A stretch of 64,000 nucleotides of DNA from JAIOQJ01 sp963718635 (GCA_963718635.1 OY970367.1:248001-312000); one strand, 5' to 3'; positions 22,999 to 31,582 are shown, counted from the stretch's first letter. Numbers and translations are program-made. The notes: generated from the letters alone by a model not told the origin.

Positions 22999-24743
22999 AG
23001 ATCCATCTCGGCACCGACCGCGAGACCGGCGAGAAGGTGTATTTCCCGATGAAGGCCTTCGAGCGGCACCTGCACCTGATCGGCTACACGGGCGCCGGCA
23101 AGACGACGGCCATCGTCACATTGCTGCTGAACATGCTCACGCAGCCTTCCTCACAGAAGTGCGTCATCATCATCGACCGGCTCGGCGGGTTCTCCCTGGA
23201 TCTGCTGCGCTGGTTCTCGTCGGGCTTCCTTTGCCCGCCATCCGTCCGCGATCGGCTCCTCTACATCGAGCCATCCCGCGAAGATGTGACCGTGAGCATG
23301 AACCCGCTGCTGTATGAAACTCCCGGCGAGGGCTATTACCGCACGGTGCGCGCCGCCGAAATCGTGTTGCGGGGCTGGTCGTCGCAAGACCTTTCGCAGA
23401 TGCCGCGGCTGGCCCGCTGGCTCTTCAACAGCATGTGGGCGGTGGCGCAGATCGGCCTGACCATCGCCGACGCCGAACATTTGCTGTTCCCGCAATCGAC
23501 GCTCCACAAGCCGATGCTGGCCTGCTTGCCGGAGTCGCTGCGCTACGAATGGAACCAAATCATCGAGGCGAAAGGCAACCAGGCCGAGGTGCAGCTGGAG
23601 TCGTCGCGCAACCGGCTCAAGCCTTTCTTCGATAGCCCGGTGCTGCGGGCGATGTTCGCCTCCCACGTGAACCGTTTCGACGTGCATCGCTGGATGCGCG
23701 AAAAGAAAGTCGTACTCATCAACCTGGCGCCCAAAGGGAAGCTGCCGGAGAATTCCGCCGACACCATCGGCGGCCTCGTGGTGAACGAGGTGTTCAGCAT
23801 CGCGCGGTCGCTGCCGCCGGAACAGCGTGTCGAAACGATTCTCGTGCTGGACGAATTTCAGCGCTTCGTCGGCCCCGATCTGGAATTCTCGCTCGCCGAA
23901 TCAAGGCAACTGAAGACCTCGCTGATCTTGAGTCACCAGTCGTTTTCGCAACTGGATCGGGAGAACGTTGATCTAACGTCGCTCATCTTTCAGGCGCAAA
24001 GCCGGCTCATGATGCGCGTCGGCGGCTACGACGCCCAAGTCCTCGCGGAGGAGCTGGCCGGCTGCACGTTCGACCCCATGCGCGTGAAGCATGAGATCTA
24101 CCACAAGGCGCAGCGGGTCAGCGGACACAAGATCATCGAACTGCAATCGCGCTCGCATACCGAGATGCTCGCCAAGGAATGGAGCAAGTCACATGGCAAT
24201 TCCGTGAGCCGGCAGGGGAGCCGATCGGGGAAGGTGAATGAATACGATCCGACGCTGACGCGTGGCGAAGGGCAATCGCGACAACACGGTGAAAGCAGCG
24301 GCGAGAAGCACGGCACGTCAGAGGCTCGCGGCTCGCATGAGACGCTTGTGCCCATTTACGAGGAGTCCGTGGAACTCGCCAGCCGGACGTTTTTCAACTT
24401 CGAGGAGCAGCGCGGCGAGTGGGGCAAGAAGCTTCGTGGACTCGTGCCTGGTCAAGGCGTGCTGCAGATTTCGGGCGACCAACGGCTACATGCCATCGAC
24501 GTGATGCGGACCGCGCCGATGCACCTCGATGTCGATTGGGCGACGGTGCTGAAGCATATGCCGCGCGTGGCCGAAGCCTATGAGCGGCTGCTCGAGGACA
24601 ATTTCCGCAAGGATTGCTTCGCCAATCCGGCACTTATCCGCCTGGAAGCGCGCGAGCGCCTGGAACAGGTACTGCGCACATCGATCACGATTACGACGCC
24701 GCCTGCGCCCTTGTTCTGGACGATGCGGCTCCGGCAACTGTGA
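22995..24743 (+). CDS. VirD4/HerA-type ATPase (copy B)
   Basis: A 582-residue ATPase. The Walker A is at residues 30-38 (GYTGAGKTT), and a VIIIDRLGGFS segment follows at about 57-67. The Walker B is at about 281-287 (TILVLDEFQRF), followed by LILSHQSFSQL, the same arrangement as in the ATPase at 4552-6831 but without its 300-residue N-terminal region. A Ser/Gly/His-rich linker (about 395-440) precedes a C-terminal LVPGQGVLQISG segment. It is expected to move or recruit DNA for transfer. The upstream membrane gene overlaps by four bases, and a replication-relaxation protein follows. Confidence 0.85.
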   Translation: MKIHLGTDRETGEKVYFPMKAFERHLHLIGYTGAGKTTAIVTLLLNMLTQPSSQKCVIIIDRLGGFSLDLLRWFSSGFLCPPSVRDRLLYIEPSREDVTVSMNPLLYETPGEGYYRTVRAAEIVLRGWSSQDLSQMPRLARWLFNSMWAVAQIGLTIADAEHLLFPQSTLHKPMLACLPESLRYEWNQIIEAKGNQAEVQLESSRNRLKPFFDSPVLRAMFASHVNRFDVHRWMREKKVVLINLAPKGKLPENSADTIGGLVVNEVFSIARSLPPEQRVETILVLDEFQRFVGPDLEFSLAESRQLKTSLILSHQSFSQLDRENVDLTSLIFQAQSRLMMRVGGYDAQVLAEELAGCTFDPMRVKHEIYHKAQRVSGHKIIELQSRSHTEMLAKEWSKSHGNSVSRQGSRSGKVNEYDPTLTRGEGQSRQHGESSGEKHGTSEARGSHETLVPIYEESVELASRTFFNFEEQRGEWGKKLRGLVPGQGVLQISGDQRLHAIDVMRTAPMHLDVDWATVLKHMPRVAEAYERLLEDNFRKDCFANPALIRLEARERLEQVLRTSITITTPPAPLFWTMRLRQL

Positions 24744-24781
24744 CGAACGCAGAAAATCCGTACGGTCTGTGAAAATAAATC

Positions 24782-24809
24782 TTGACACGCTGCGGCGAGC
24801 GTTTACATT
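24782..24809 (+). promoter_or_regulatory. Promoter and structured leader of replication-relaxation gene B
   Basis: TTGACA (24782-24787), a 16-base spacer and TACATT (24804-24809). The following leader to 24970 holds a six-codon frame (ATG 24826) and hairpins including GCCGCAGTTGCAC/GTGCAGCTACGGC (24912-24947). It ends in GGGGGTG before the ATG at 24971. Confidence 0.5.
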
Positions 24810-24970
24810 GAAAACTGTCGCGTGTGATGCGCGAACCACCGAGCTAACCCGACCGACGGCGAACCTGGAAGTCGGCACACTTGGTCGCAACCCGATCCCT
24901 CGGGAACTCTCAGCCGCAGTTGCACTATTCTCCGTGCAGCTACGGCTCTCATTGTTTCTGGGGGTGCATC

Positions 24971-25882
24971 ATGACGCTTACACCGCGCGATATTGCCATT
25001 CTTCGGCTGCTCCGCCGTTACTTTTATCTCCGCGTTACGCAGATCCGTGACGCCGTCGCTCCCCACGATGATGACGGGAGCATCATCCGGGGTCGCATGC
25101 GCAAGCTCGCGGCCGCCGGCCTCGTCAAGAAGTATCAACCCAAGCTGCTCGACCTGAACGGCTCCGTCGCGCCGGTCTTCGTGCTGTCCGCCAAGGGGAG
25201 CAATATCCTCACGGCCGAGACGGGCGACGCGTCATTGCTGCTCCACACCGAACCGAATTTCGCGGATTGGATGAGCCTCAATCATTATTCGCGCCTGGCC
25301 GCGCTGCACATGACCATCGATGCGGCGGTCGCGGCCCAGGATCGCGTCACGCTGCACGCACTCCACTTCGAACATGAGATGGTGCAGCCCAACGAGGCCG
25401 ACCCATCGAAGAAATACCGGCTGCACACGGTCGTTTCGGAAACCCCTCGCCTTGTGTGCTGTCCTGATTCGGCGTTCGAGACGGGACTAAATGGCTTCCG
25501 ACGCGCTTGGTACGTCGAGCGGGAGATGGGGTCCGATACGCCGGCTCGCGTGGCCGCGAAGAAGTGCAAAGGTTACGCCGGCCTGGCCGGCGCCGCGCTC
25601 TTTCGCCGACACTTTCCGCAGGCACGCGATTGCCGCGTGCTCTGGTTCTGCCCAAGTGCGGGCTGGCGTGATGCGTTACGGCGTGAATTGAAGGACAAGC
25701 CCGGCCATGAACTGCACCTGTTCATCGCAAGCCCGGACGTGACCCGCGACAGCATCCTGCATGGTCCGATCGTCTACACGATCGATCGCGGACCGCTGCC
25801 GCTCGTACCGTCTCCGGCGGTGCGCCCGGAGCTCCCTCCACCGGGGGGTAAGCCAGCGGAGACGCGGGCGGAGGGTGCATAA
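24971..25882 (+). CDS. Replication-relaxation family protein (copy B)
   Basis: A 303-residue protein from the ATG at 24971 (MTLTPRDIAILRLLRRYF). A winged-helix N-terminus (VTQIRDAV ... IIRGRMRKLAAAGLVKKY), the LNHYSRLAALHMTIDAAVA segment and a later RAWYVEREMGSDTPARVAAKKCKGY core parallel the protein at 9072-9944. The Pro-rich C-terminus may be flexible. It is presumed to pair with the ATPase just upstream. The ATG was chosen because the 14-base block GGGGGTGCATCATG at the start is repeated at 14510-14523 and gives a G-rich ribosome site. Confidence 0.75.
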   Translation: MTLTPRDIAILRLLRRYFYLRVTQIRDAVAPHDDDGSIIRGRMRKLAAAGLVKKYQPKLLDLNGSVAPVFVLSAKGSNILTAETGDASLLLHTEPNFADWMSLNHYSRLAALHMTIDAAVAAQDRVTLHALHFEHEMVQPNEADPSKKYRLHTVVSETPRLVCCPDSAFETGLNGFRRAWYVEREMGSDTPARVAAKKCKGYAGLAGAALFRRHFPQARDCRVLWFCPSAGWRDALRRELKDKPGHELHLFIASPDVTRDSILHGPIVYTIDRGPLPLVPSPAVRPELPPPGGKPAETRAEGA

Positions 25883-25913
25883 TGACGAATTCACCACAAA
25901 AACAAGGACTTTG

Positions 25914-26191
25914 GGCGGGGTGCCGGGGCCGCTCGCCTAATCGGCTCGGCCCCCGGCCCTTTAGGTTTTTCTCGTACGGTCGGATCTTGCTATCGCAAGC
26001 TGCCTTCCAAGGGCGGTCGGTTGCCCACCACGCTCCAGCTAAACCTAAAGGGCCGGGTGCGCCCGGCACCCCGCCGCAAGCGCGAACACGAGAGACCAAC
26101 TCCTCGACGCAAGCCGTTTCAGGAACGCGCGAACGCTCGGTGATTGGCGTGCCCCAACGCGGGTGCGTTTTGTTTCTTTCCCCCTGTTCGT
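25914..26191 (+). ncRNA. Hairpin-rich leader: long imperfect stem-loop
   Basis: A left arm from GGCGGGGTGCCGGG (25917) to CCCTTTAGGTTT (25957-25968) pairs with a right arm from AAACCTAAAGGG (26040-26051) to GCACCCCGCC (about 26076), forming a long structured RNA or DNA element. A pyrimidine-rich stretch (TTTCTTTCCCCCTGTTCGT) lies directly before the ATG at 26192. No coding frame is supported. Confidence 0.55.
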
Positions 26192-26353
26192 ATGGAAGCG
26201 ATCAGCAAACTGGCCAAGGATGCTATGGAGATCGCGTACGACACATCAGCGCAACCGAAGGCGCGGCCGACGCGTTATTCGTTGAGCTGGCGATTCGACG
26301 CCTGTGTCGTGGCTCTCTTCGTGGTCCTTGGGTGCCTTTATTTCTTCGCGTGA
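26192..26353 (+). CDS. Small single-pass membrane protein
   Basis: A 53-residue peptide (MEAISKLAKDAMEIAYDTSA) with a polar helix and a C-terminal membrane helix (ACVVALFVVLGCLYFFA). The ATG follows a pyrimidine-rich leader with no GGAGG. The length, single helix and place behind the replication-relaxation gene fit a small membrane component of a transfer or exclusion module; that is inference. The stop is followed at once by a hairpin (GTGACACGGCCGTCAC). Confidence 0.5.
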   Translation: MEAISKLAKDAMEIAYDTSAQPKARPTRYSLSWRFDACVVALFVVLGCLYFFA

Positions 26354-26557
26354 CACGGCCGTCACGCGCGGACGCAGTACCTGAACGGCGTCCGTCTTCC
26401 GCTTTCGCGAGCGGAACTTTAGGGTGCGCAGCCCGATCTCCGGTCTCGCGCACTCTCAATTTGAATTGCAAGCGACCACCGGGCCCGGTCGTCCGTCAGG
26501 GCGTTTGGCCGGCTCGGTGGAATAGCGGCATCTGCCGCATTCCTACCCCCTTCTCGT
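26354..26557 (+). ncRNA. Chain of hairpins between small genes
   Basis: Successive stems: GCGTGAC/GTCACGC, CGGACGC/GCGTCCG, TTCCGCT/AGCGGAA, the palindrome ACCGGGCCCGGT, and GCGGCA/TGCCGC. They are followed by CCTACCCCCTTCTCGT just before the ATG at 26558. No coding frame. Confidence 0.5.
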
Positions 26558-26863
26558 ATGGATATGAAGAAGAAAAAGTCAGCGCCGGAGAGCGCTGCAA
26601 CCGCAGTTCCGGAGGAACAGCGGCGACCGTTCAAGACGTTTCGGGTTGAAGATTGCTCCCTCAGTCTGTGGACGCGGGAGCGCGAAGTACGCGGCCAGGC
26701 GACCTTGTTCTGGTCGGCCACGCTCGAGCGCAGCTACAAAGATGACGCCGGTGCGTGGAAGTACACGAAATCGTTCGATCCGGATTCGCTCGGCAAACTG
26801 GTTGCGCTCTGCCAACAGGCGAGCGCGTTCATTCAAGAGCAAGAGGCGCAAGATGCGTCGTAA
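26558..26863 (+). CDS. Small conserved hypothetical protein (paralogue of 158-397)
   Basis: A 101-residue protein. After a Lys/Ala-rich start, FKTFRVEDCSLSLWTREREVRGQ, WSATLERSYKDDAGAWKYT and KSFDPDSLGKLVALCQQAS reproduce the strand-strand-helix layout of the protein at 158-397 (VWERDVKLDDGREF, VEATYRDKEEQWQKSGSF). The pattern matches a small domain seen repeatedly in planctomycete accessory regions but without known function. It lies between two hairpin-rich gaps and may be translated from a pyrimidine-rich leader. Confidence 0.6.
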   Translation: MDMKKKKSAPESAATAVPEEQRRPFKTFRVEDCSLSLWTREREVRGQATLFWSATLERSYKDDAGAWKYTKSFDPDSLGKLVALCQQASAFIQEQEAQDAS

Positions 26864-27173
26864 GTTCTAGCAATGAGGGCGGCCCTGACCGCCCTCGACG
26901 TTCCAGCGTCGCACCGCCGAACGCTTGTTGAAGCGCGAAGCGTTGCAACCGGGATGCACTCACTTCTCTTGCGGAACGCCACTTTTCCGGCGTTCTCCGC
27001 ACTCCTTACAAGATCCGTGCCGGCCCCGCAGGTGGCTTGCGGAGGCCGGTGAATGATTCACGGCCGTTCTCGCCGTCCAGAGTCCTCTGGCCTCTACTCT
27101 GGACGGCTCCGCTGCGGCCGTGCGGTGGCGAACCAGCCTCCGCGGAGGTGCTTTATTTCTTTCTTTTTCATCT
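26864..27173 (+). ncRNA. Second hairpin-rich gap
   Basis: At least six stems: GAGGGCGG/CCGCCCTC, CGACG/CGTCG, GGAACGCC/GGCGTTCTCC, GCCGGCC-type/GGCCGG, CCGTCCAGAGT/ACTCTGGACGG, and GCCTCCGCGGAGG. A pyrimidine-rich stretch (TTTATTTCTTTCTTTTTC) precedes the ATG at 27174. No gene is visible in the gap. Confidence 0.55.
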
Positions 27174-27872
27174 ATGCGATCATTCGCATGCACACCATCG
27201 GCCATCGCGGTGCTACCAAGAGCGCCACGGAACGCCAGCCCGGTCCCGGGGCTGACGAGCCTCTATCACAAGTCGTATCGGGGCGACTACGGGGACGCGC
27301 GTTACCCCGGCAATTGCAGCGGGGAGCTCATCAAGGACTTGCTCCGCTACTTCAAGCCGAAGAGCGTCCTCGACCCGATGACCGGCTCGGGCACTTGCAT
27401 GGATGTCTGCGACGAACTCAGCATCGAGTGCGTGTCGAAGGACATTCGCTTCGGCTTCGACGCGTGCGACCCGGACAACTACCGCAATTCGCCGCGATTC
27501 GATTTCATCTGGCTGCACCCGCCGTATTGGCGACAGAAGGTATACACGGGCGCAACGGGGGACTTGTCGAGTTGCCCGACACTGGAATTGTTCCTGCGGC
27601 GCTACAAGCAATTGATCCAGAACTGCGCGAAGGTGCTGCGTCCCGGCGGCCGGATCGCCATCCTGATGGGCGACTACAGCGACCGGGACGAAGGATTCGT
27701 GCCGCTGGTGTACCACACGAAGCGGCTTTGCTTCGAGCATGGGCTAGAGCAACGGTGCACGGACATCATTCGGTTCTCGCACGGCGCGAGCAGCTCGAAC
27801 AAGGTTTACACATCCTCATTTATCCCCGGCCTGCACGACGTGTGCTCGATCTTCGAGAAGACGCGCACTTGA
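27174..27872 (+). CDS. DNA methyltransferase (N4/N6 type, solitary)
   Basis: A 232-residue protein from the ATG at 27174. SLYHKSYRGDYGDARYPGNCSGEL leads into the SAM motif LDPMTGSGTCMDVC (about residues 65-78). The catalytic motif appears as FIWLHPPYWRQKVY, with HPPY in place of (D/N/S)PPY. Motif-VIII-like CAKVLRPGGRIAILMGDY follows. The order target-binding, SAM site, PPY fits the N6_N4_Mtase group. No restriction gene is adjacent, so it is an orphan methylase, possibly for self-protection of the element. The His in the catalytic motif is odd and could alter activity. Confidence 0.8.
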   Translation: MRSFACTPSAIAVLPRAPRNASPVPGLTSLYHKSYRGDYGDARYPGNCSGELIKDLLRYFKPKSVLDPMTGSGTCMDVCDELSIECVSKDIRFGFDACDPDNYRNSPRFDFIWLHPPYWRQKVYTGATGDLSSCPTLELFLRRYKQLIQNCAKVLRPGGRIAILMGDYSDRDEGFVPLVYHTKRLCFEHGLEQRCTDIIRFSHGASSSNKVYTSSFIPGLHDVCSIFEKTRT

Positions 27873-27905
27873 CGCTTGCTTTATTTCATTTGCCCTTTCA
27901 CCCAA

Positions 27906-28179
27906 ATGAAAACGACCAATTCATCACCGGCAAAGACCCGTTCGCGGAAGGCTTTCCGCATCCCGTTCAAGGCTGGCGACATCCACGAATCGCTCGCCAC
28001 TCAGCACGAGATCGCCGTCATCTGGGCGACGGACGACGTGCGCAGCCGTTCGCCCCGACCTGACCGAACGGCAGGCGTGGGAAGTCCTGCAGGCCGTGCG
28101 CAAGAACCACGACGCCTCAGTCGGGGTCTCGTGGGAAACCTTGGAGATCACGGCAGGCGTGCTCTTCCCCGAGTTTTAG
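27906..28179 (+). pseudogene. Small hypothetical protein interrupted by a one-base shift
   Basis: The first frame gives MKTTNSSPAKTRSRKAFRIP then HEIAVIWATDDVR. Near 28041-28044 one extra base moves the reading into Ser/Arg-rich sequence. The adjacent frame continues naturally as AVRPDLTERQAWEVLQAV and WETLEITAGVLFPEF, stopping at 28179. The joined product, about 90 residues, has the (A/S)VRPDLTExQAWEVL pattern of a small planctomycete family of unknown function. An assembly indel is the simplest reason. The start is preceded by a pyrimidine-rich leader. Confidence 0.55.
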
Positions 28180-28240
28180 GCCAGGCCAACAAGAGCGCTG
28201 CGCTCGTGATACCCTTTTATCTCTTTTCACCATCACCACG

Positions 28241-28513
28241 ATGGAAAAGTCATCTTCATCACCGGCAACATCATCGGTGGAACTTCCGCAAGAGCGCTAT
28301 CGCGTGGTCGTCCTCGAACAGCGCTGGAAGGAAAGTTACGTCTTGGCCTCCGACCAAGAAGACGCAGACCGCAAGGTCGACAGCATCGACGCCGACGACT
28401 TCGAAGACGTGTGCGATCTCCACACATGGACGATCGAAAGCGTGCGGGAAGCTCCGGAAGATTTTACCTCCATTCCCATCCAAGACTATGAGCAAAGGAA
28501 AACCCATCGGTAA
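28241..28513 (+). CDS. Small hypothetical protein
   Basis: A 90-residue acidic protein (MEKSSSSPATSSVELPQERY). RYRVVVLEQRWKESYVLASD looks like two strands. ADRKVDSIDADDFEDVCDLH and WTIESVREAPEDF follow, with alternating charged and hydrophobic residues. A leader of the same TTTTATCTCTTTTCACC type as its neighbours precedes the ATG. The end overlaps the next gene by 26 bases. No family was recognised. Confidence 0.55.
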   Translation: MEKSSSSPATSSVELPQERYRVVVLEQRWKESYVLASDQEDADRKVDSIDADDFEDVCDLHTWTIESVREAPEDFTSIPIQDYEQRKTHR

Positions 28514-28757
28514 TTGCAAAACGTGCGGAAGCGAGATCGTGGAATCCGTGAATGACGGCGTGTTCCTCGAAGGGGAGTGCGGCCCGTGTGAATACCAGCG
28601 GTATAGGACGCAACCGGCACTCCTGGCCGCTCTTGACTGCCTGCTGGAGCAGACCGTCGACATGGACCTCGCCTTCGGGATCGAATTGACGGAGGGGGAG
28701 GCGCTGGCTCGGGAACAAGCACTATCGGCTATTGGAAACGCTTATGGAAACGCATGA
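28488..28757 (+). CDS. Small zinc-knuckle-like protein
   Basis: An 89-residue protein from the ATG at 28488 (MSKGKPIGNCKTCGSEIVES). Two Cys pairs (CKTC and CGPC about 20 residues later) suggest a zinc ribbon. A helical acidic half (LLAALDCLLEQTVDMDL, LTEGEALAREQAL) follows. It overlaps the genes on both sides, so the three are likely one operon leading into the prim-pol gene. A longer upstream frame through the two preceding genes is an artefact. Confidence 0.55.
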   Translation: MSKGKPIGNCKTCGSEIVESVNDGVFLEGECGPCEYQRYRTQPALLAALDCLLEQTVDMDLAFGIELTEGEALAREQALSAIGNAYGNA

Positions 28758-29508
28758 CAATTTCGCAACGGCACTGGCGGTGGACGACAACGGTTACGCC
28801 TGCATCCCGCTCCATCCCGGGACGAAGGTCCCGCTCTTCCCGTGGAAGCGATGGCAGACGGAGCGGCCGACGCGCGAACTCTATCGCCACTGGTTTGAAG
28901 GCACGCGGAACAACATTGCCCTGGTGACGACGGGCATGGTCCTGTTCGATTGCGACGATCCGGCAATGGCCGATGTCGTGATCAAGCATTGCGGCGACAC
29001 GAGCCATAAGGTGCGCACCCCGAACGGCGGCATGCACCTGGGCTACCGCAAACGCCAGGGCGTGGAGGTCAAGAACCTCGTTAGGGTCAAGGGCAGGCCG
29101 CTCGACATCCGCACGGACGGCGGCCTCGAGGTGCTGCCCTTCAGCGAAACGCAGGACGGTGCGTATGCGTGGATCGGGGACGGGCTCGTGCCGATTGCCG
29201 ACCTGCCCGTCGCCAAGATCGGCTGGACGCGGGAACGCACGCGGCACGTGGTGCGAACGATTGTCATTGACGACGCGGACAGTGTAGTGCGGCGCACGCG
29301 TGGGTACTTGGCCACGATTCCCGGCGCGGTTTCCGGACAGCAGGGCCACCGGACCACCTTTCGCGTGGCGTGTGCGCTCGTGCAGAAGTTCGGCCTCGGC
29401 TTCGAATCGGCCTGGCCGCTTCTTCTGGAATGGAACTTGAAATGCCAACCGCTGTGGAGCGAGCGTGAACTGGAGCACAAGCTGCGCAACGCGCTCAAGA
29501 AGCGTTGA
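28744..29508 (+). CDS. Bifunctional primase/polymerase (prim-pol) N-terminal domain protein
   Basis: A 254-residue protein from the ATG at 28744. YACIPLHPGTKVPLFPWKRWQ, NIALVTTGMVLFDCDDPAMADVV, HKVRTPNGGMHLGYRKRQ and LDIRTDGGLEVLPFS give the Prim-Pol (PF09250-type) core: an acidic metal site near VLFDCDD, the TPNGGMHLGY signature, and the DIRTDGG metal/nucleotide segment. The C-terminal third (GHRTTFRVACALVQKF to ELEHKLRNALKK) is a helical PriCT-like region. It probably primes replication of the element. It overlaps the preceding gene by 14 bases. Confidence 0.85.
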   Translation: METHDNFATALAVDDNGYACIPLHPGTKVPLFPWKRWQTERPTRELYRHWFEGTRNNIALVTTGMVLFDCDDPAMADVVIKHCGDTSHKVRTPNGGMHLGYRKRQGVEVKNLVRVKGRPLDIRTDGGLEVLPFSETQDGAYAWIGDGLVPIADLPVAKIGWTRERTRHVVRTIVIDDADSVVRRTRGYLATIPGAVSGQQGHRTTFRVACALVQKFGLGFESAWPLLLEWNLKCQPLWSERELEHKLRNALKKR

Positions 29509-29576
29509 GCCAAAGGGAACACCGGCCTGCGTAGGCCGGATGATCGCCCGATTTACTGAAGACGAAGGAGTTCGAC

Positions 29577-29807
29577 ATGGTGACGGTGAAGATCAGCGGG
29601 ACGGGGAGCGGCATGTGTGCCCTGTCCGCACGCGACAGCGACGGGCTGACTGCGGCGTTCGATAGCGACACGCCGCTGTTCCTCTCGTGGAAGAGCTTCA
29701 AGCAGCTGCTCACGCTGCGCCTGGCCCAGAACGGCAATGGCAGGCCGCCACAACCGGCGGCCGCGATGTCCCCTCGGCCGATCCCGATGGCCGCCGAGGT
29801 GAAATGA
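29577..29807 (+). CDS. Small hypothetical protein
   Basis: A 76-residue product with a good ribosome site (AAGGAG) ten bases before the ATG. Residues 1-50 (VTVKISGTGSGMCALSARDS, LTAAFDSDTPLFLSWKSFKQLL) suggest a beta-rich fold. The remainder is Pro/Ala rich. No family was recognised. A CCGGCC hairpin precedes its leader and another (GACCGC...GCGGTC) follows the stop. Confidence 0.5.
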   Translation: MVTVKISGTGSGMCALSARDSDGLTAAFDSDTPLFLSWKSFKQLLTLRLAQNGNGRPPQPAAAMSPRPIPMAAEVK

Positions 29808-29875
29808 CGGTTTGACGCAACGACCGACCGCTGGCCGGCAGGCGATGATACGTCCGGCCGGCGGTCTTTCGCCCA

Positions 29876-30064
29876 ATGGAATACGACATGACTCCGCCGA
29901 TCCTGTATGAGCTGCTCGATGACCTGGATGCGTTCATGGCGCAGAACTGCGAGTTGCTCGACGTGGACGCGGACGAATTCTATCGGCGCCTGCGCCGTTT
30001 CGTCATCTACCTCATCTGCCGGAGCGAGCGTGAGGGAAGGCGGAACATGCCGGAACGGAATTGA
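29876..30064 (+). CDS. Small helical protein
   Basis: A 62-residue acidic-then-basic protein (MEYDMTPPILYELLDDLDAF). It is almost all helix, with a Leu/Ile-rich middle (RRFVIYLICRSERE). There is no signal peptide and no known motif. It sits between a strong hairpin and the excisionase-like gene and may belong to the same transcript. Confidence 0.45.
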   Translation: MEYDMTPPILYELLDDLDAFMAQNCELLDVDADEFYRRLRRFVIYLICRSEREGRRNMPERN

Positions 30065-30157
30065 CGGGCAAGGCTCCGGCGCGAAATGGCCTGATGACCG
30101 GACGGATGGCAAACCGCCCCAGGGATGGGGCCATTCGGACTGATGTGAAGGTGCGTC

Positions 30158-30406
30158 ATGTACACCGTGAAGCGAGCGGCGGAACGACTGGGTTGCTGCG
30201 TGAGCGTTGTGTACGATCTGGTGAACTCCGGCGTCTTACCGCATTACCGGATCGGAAAGAAAGGCTGTCGCGGAGCTATCCGGATCGCGGAAGCGGATCT
30301 GGAATCGTATTTGGCTTCGCTCAGACGAGGCGACGGGCCGAAGGAATCCGTTCCCCCAACCCAAAAACGCAAGATCGTCTTGAAGCACCTGACGCTCAAA
30401 AGCTAA
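30158..30406 (+). CDS. Excisionase-like MerR-type HTH protein
   Basis: An 82-residue protein starting MYTVKRAAERLGCCVSVVYD, the classic HTH_17 (excisionase/MerR-like) helix-turn-helix, then GVLPHYRIGKKGCRGAIRIAEADLESYLASL, the typical wing and terminal helix. An AAGGTG ribosome site precedes the ATG. Such proteins control directionality of tyrosine recombinases. Here it faces the integrase gene, the two overlapping by four bases at their 3' ends. A basic tail (PPTQKRKIVLKHL) follows. Confidence 0.75.
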   Translation: MYTVKRAAERLGCCVSVVYDLVNSGVLPHYRIGKKGCRGAIRIAEADLESYLASLRRGDGPKESVPPTQKRKIVLKHLTLKS

Positions 30407-31582
30407 TCCGCGAGCACCTTCTTGAGGTGTTCGGGGTTCCGGTGGAGATGCTGGTAGACGCGGGCTAGCATCGCTCCGTCCTTGTGTCCAAGCAGTTCCG
30501 CGACGGTCAGATGATCATGGCCCTGGATGAGCTTCCGGTTGGCGAAGCCGTGCCGCAGATCGTAGCAGGCAAGCCCTTTCCCGTGCTCACGTGCGAGCCG
30601 GGCGATTTCCTTATTCCGCTCTGTGACAGCCTTCTGGTGCTGCTTGCGGGCGGCGAGCATCTTGCTCTTGTCGGCGAAATGGCGGGGCTCGAAGCGGGGG
30701 ATCGACGGGATGGCAATGCCCTTCTCCCTGAGGGCGTCGACCGCGAGGGCGATGCTGAGGCGGGTGAAACGGTTGCACAGGGCGAAGGTTCTCCACGGGT
30801 CGCCGTGAGCGTTGCGGAAGAGTTTGCCGGCGGCGCCGGCCTCGATAAGCCGGGTGACAATCTCGAGGGACCGGCCATGAAGATGGATCACACGCGGGCG
30901 CTTCTTTCCCTTGGCCTCCTCCTTGGGAAGGATGATGCATTCCGTCTCCAAGTGTACGTGCCGGTGCTCGATCAGCCGCGCTTCCTGTGGGCGCACTCCC
31001 GCATGCCAGGTGAATTCAAGGAGGTCGCGGAAGGGATCAACTTGCTTCACCTTGTGAAGCATCAGGGAATAGGCCTCGGGGGTGACGGGATTGTCCCGCC
31101 GCTTGGCCTGGGGCTTTTCGATGTACCGGATGGGGTTATCGGAAAGATGCCCGATCTTCACCGCCCAATTGAACGGCCTTTGCAGGTGGATGATCGCATT
31201 GCGGCGTGTGGTGTCGTTCCAGCCGTCGTGGGAATCAACCCACTCGACGACGTGGAAGGGACGAATGGAGGCGGCGGGCATGGTGGCCCGATCCTTCAGG
31301 TGGTTCGTGAAGCTCTGAATGTAGTCGAGGTAGCCTTCATAGGTCCGCACCTCGCGGTGCTTTTGGGCCCAGTCCAGGAACTTGTCGAAGACCTCGGCGA
31401 CGGTGAGGCCATCGGAATTCTGGACGGGCTTGGTGTGCGGAGATTTGGCGCGCTCGGCCATGATCTCGTGGTAGAGACGCATGGCTTCGGTCTTGTCCGG
31501 GTCGAGCTTGATCTGCTCTTTGCCGACCTGGACGAACCAGCATTGGCACAGAGCGGTAAAAGGGCTTCGGGAATTTCGGCAT
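30403..31582 (-). CDS. Tyrosine recombinase/integrase, N-terminus shifted by one base
   Basis: The catalytic domain is intact: Arg in GVRPQEARLIEH, the RHGFANRK box (LACYDLRHGFANRKL), HLTVAELLGHKD, and the nucleophile Tyr in ARVYQHLHRN. The core-binding region (VFDKFLDWAQKHREVRTYEGY) is also clear. The N-terminus is MPKFPKPFYRSVP in one frame (ATG 31582) and continues as CWFVQVGKEQIKLDPDK in another, so one base too many near 31541 breaks the gene. The joined form matches planctomycete integrases. It lies 153 bases from the tRNA-Lys 3' end, which is its presumed target. Confidence 0.85.

Noticed and set aside
27876..28757. 293-codon continuous ORF
   Set aside because: A chance join of three small genes; only its last 89 codons (28488-28757) are used.
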